A DNA stretch of 64,000 bases, taken from contig JAYKYS010000001.1 in the NCBI GenBank assembly GCA_036924285.1, forward strand, positions 34,595,501 through 34,659,500, written 5' to 3'. Origin of the DNA: Asterella californica (Eukaryota > Streptophyta > Marchantiopsida > Marchantiales > Aytoniaceae). Shown here piece after piece: positions 62,561-64,000 of this stretch (the first letter of the stretch is position 1; each line of letters starts with the position of its first letter). The translations under genes and the position numbers were made by a program. The notes beneath the pieces were generated by a model. The model saw only the letters and a program-made list of their open reading frames with translations. It was not told where the DNA came from and did not search any database.

Positions 62561-64000
62561 TTATCCTCAAGTAAACGAGGCGATTTGACATTTAGTGCTC
62601 TGCACTTATACCCCAGGAACGCAATAGCATACTCTTCACTTATGGGTTCTCTCCTGATGAGTTGGCTACTCTGGGAGAGGTTAACATATAATTTTTATAA
62701 AATAATTTAATTTTTATAATAACTTATTAGAATAAATTTCTATAACACTTACACGTATTCTGATAAGAGAAAACGGAATTCACTGTACAAGGCCATGGGA
62801 AGATATTATCGTTACATACCTTCAAACCTTAATCTTTCCTGGAGCACAGTGCAACCAATAGTAAAGATGAGTTTCCACCCTAACTTTCCGCTTGTCTATT
62901 TCCTTCTCTACCGTCAAAACCTCCTCAAATTACATGCATATTATTTAGATTGTCTTTGAGTTTGCATATTTGTAGTACTAGTCTTTGATTGTGGTTAGCC
63001 TTCCATACTAATGGAAATTTTGCTCCTCTGATTCGCTCGCAACCTTTCTCTTTATACTACATTGAGAAATAGCAATAATCTTCCTTTGAAACCTCTCAAA
63101 CATGAGCAGATTTTCTAGAGGAGTTTGACTTAGAAAAAAGATATTCTATTATATAAGTGTTAAACATTAATAGGCTGCAAAGCAGCAGATTTTCTGGACA
63201 TAACCCATAGGACAGAAAGTATAATTCCGAGATCACATCATAATATTGATTTTAATATTGACATTAATTTATTTCCTAATCCTTTCTACGGAAATGGCAA
63301 GGAAATAATTTAATGAGCGTGCCGCCATATGAGGCTTTTTGAAAAGTATGTGTATAAGATAATGTATTCTTAGACGTGAATTATATGCCTTTTGAGTGCC
63401 CTAACGGGGGCGGTAATCTGAAGCTGACAAGAGTAATGCACGATTAAAGGTGCATTATATTTATTATCTTAGTGAATAAAGGTTTGGAAAACCTCCATTT
63501 CAAGCAAATTTAAACTCATTTTATGGATAGAGAGTTGAAATCTCAAGTTTTATTTGGAAACCTTTTGTTCCTTTAAACTCTCAACTTCATCTTTGCGGTT
63601 CCACGTCAGAAAGTGAAAGAAATACTTAACCGTTAAACAGAAGGTGTTTCGGATGATAAAACTTGCATCGGAAAACAGAATTTATTAATAGAGAGATATA
63701 AAATCAAATTAATAATGTTTCTTGGAACAAAAAAGATATAGTTGCTTTAATCTCAAATGTGAAAAAAAAGGGACTAAATCAACTAAAATTCTTAAATGGA
63801 CTAATCAACTAAAATTCTGAGATTTTACTGAGCATAATCTCACCCTATATACATATTCAAATAATAGCGTAAATTACGGCTTTGAATATAAGATAAATAT
63901 TTGTAAAAAGAACACCACTCAAGCAGTTAGTGCTTTGCGTTTTTACTTTTCCTTGCTACTATGGTTTGAATGATTGAGCAAATGTAATTCTGGTGAATTT

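Larger units (their letters stand above)
58987..64000. other. AT-rich region without recognisable genes
   Basis: No ORF here shows a family motif. A weak tandem duplication at about 59095-59270 repeats an AACTGCATTTGC/AAGTTGCATTTGC... GATCA(A/C)GTCAAGAA block. CCTTCAAACCTTAATCTTTCC-like words recur near 62457 and 62819, and sequences around 61870 and 62850 look like diverged copies. This suggests old, decayed repeats. Two strong inverted repeats are listed separately. Confidence 0.5.

Overview
The window looks like a repeat-packed, probably heterochromatic stretch of a land-plant nuclear genome. I see no host gene I would stand behind, no rRNA or tRNA gene, and nothing prokaryotic. Almost everything from 1 to about 50.9 kb is LTR-retrotransposon DNA, with one PIF/Harbinger DNA transposon at 53.4-59.0 kb. 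The Athila-like polymerase signatures (RT core FLDDF/FIDDF, tRNA-Asp primer site) point to a plant. A Ty3/gypsy element of a type also common outside seed plants (FLDDI, SERGH) makes a bryophyte or other non-seed plant my best guess, at low confidence.

Layout. 1-1520: minus-strand gag fragment of family H. 2874-22890: complete element A (Ty3/gypsy, Athila-like), flanked by the duplication GGACT, with very long LTRs (about 5.9 kb when undeleted) that each carry a sense ORF of about 770 codons. Its 5' LTR holds solo LTR E (3744-5838, duplication ACCCC). 22.99-23.55 kb: tandem repeat of period 157 bp. From about 23.6 kb a decayed Ty1/copia element F begins and is split in two (to 25345, and 49389-50.9 kb).

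Element B (25346-49384, Athila-like Ty3/gypsy) sits inside F. A reverse-oriented solo LTR of the A family (C, 31086-46403) sits inside the polymerase gene of B. Element D (34494-43861, minus strand, nearly intact gag-pol) sits inside C. The nest is F > B > C > D. Each junction is proven by its target duplication, and removing each insert restores the interrupted reading frame or the sequence of the sister LTR copy.

50.9-53.4 kb and 59.0-64.0 kb are AT-rich and without recognisable genes. PIF/Harbinger element G (53407-58983) has matching inverted termini, TAA duplications, a broken DDE transposase gene, a broken Myb/SANT-like partner gene, a third unidentified ORF and several short tandem repeats.

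The strongest leads are the LTR-borne ORF of family A, the extreme density of the GAAGAC/GTCTTC hexamer in that family, the excess of premature TGA codons at expected tryptophan positions across several unrelated elements, and the unusual polymerase type of element D. No element is fully intact as read: each has stops, frameshifts or deletions. D is the closest to coding-competent.
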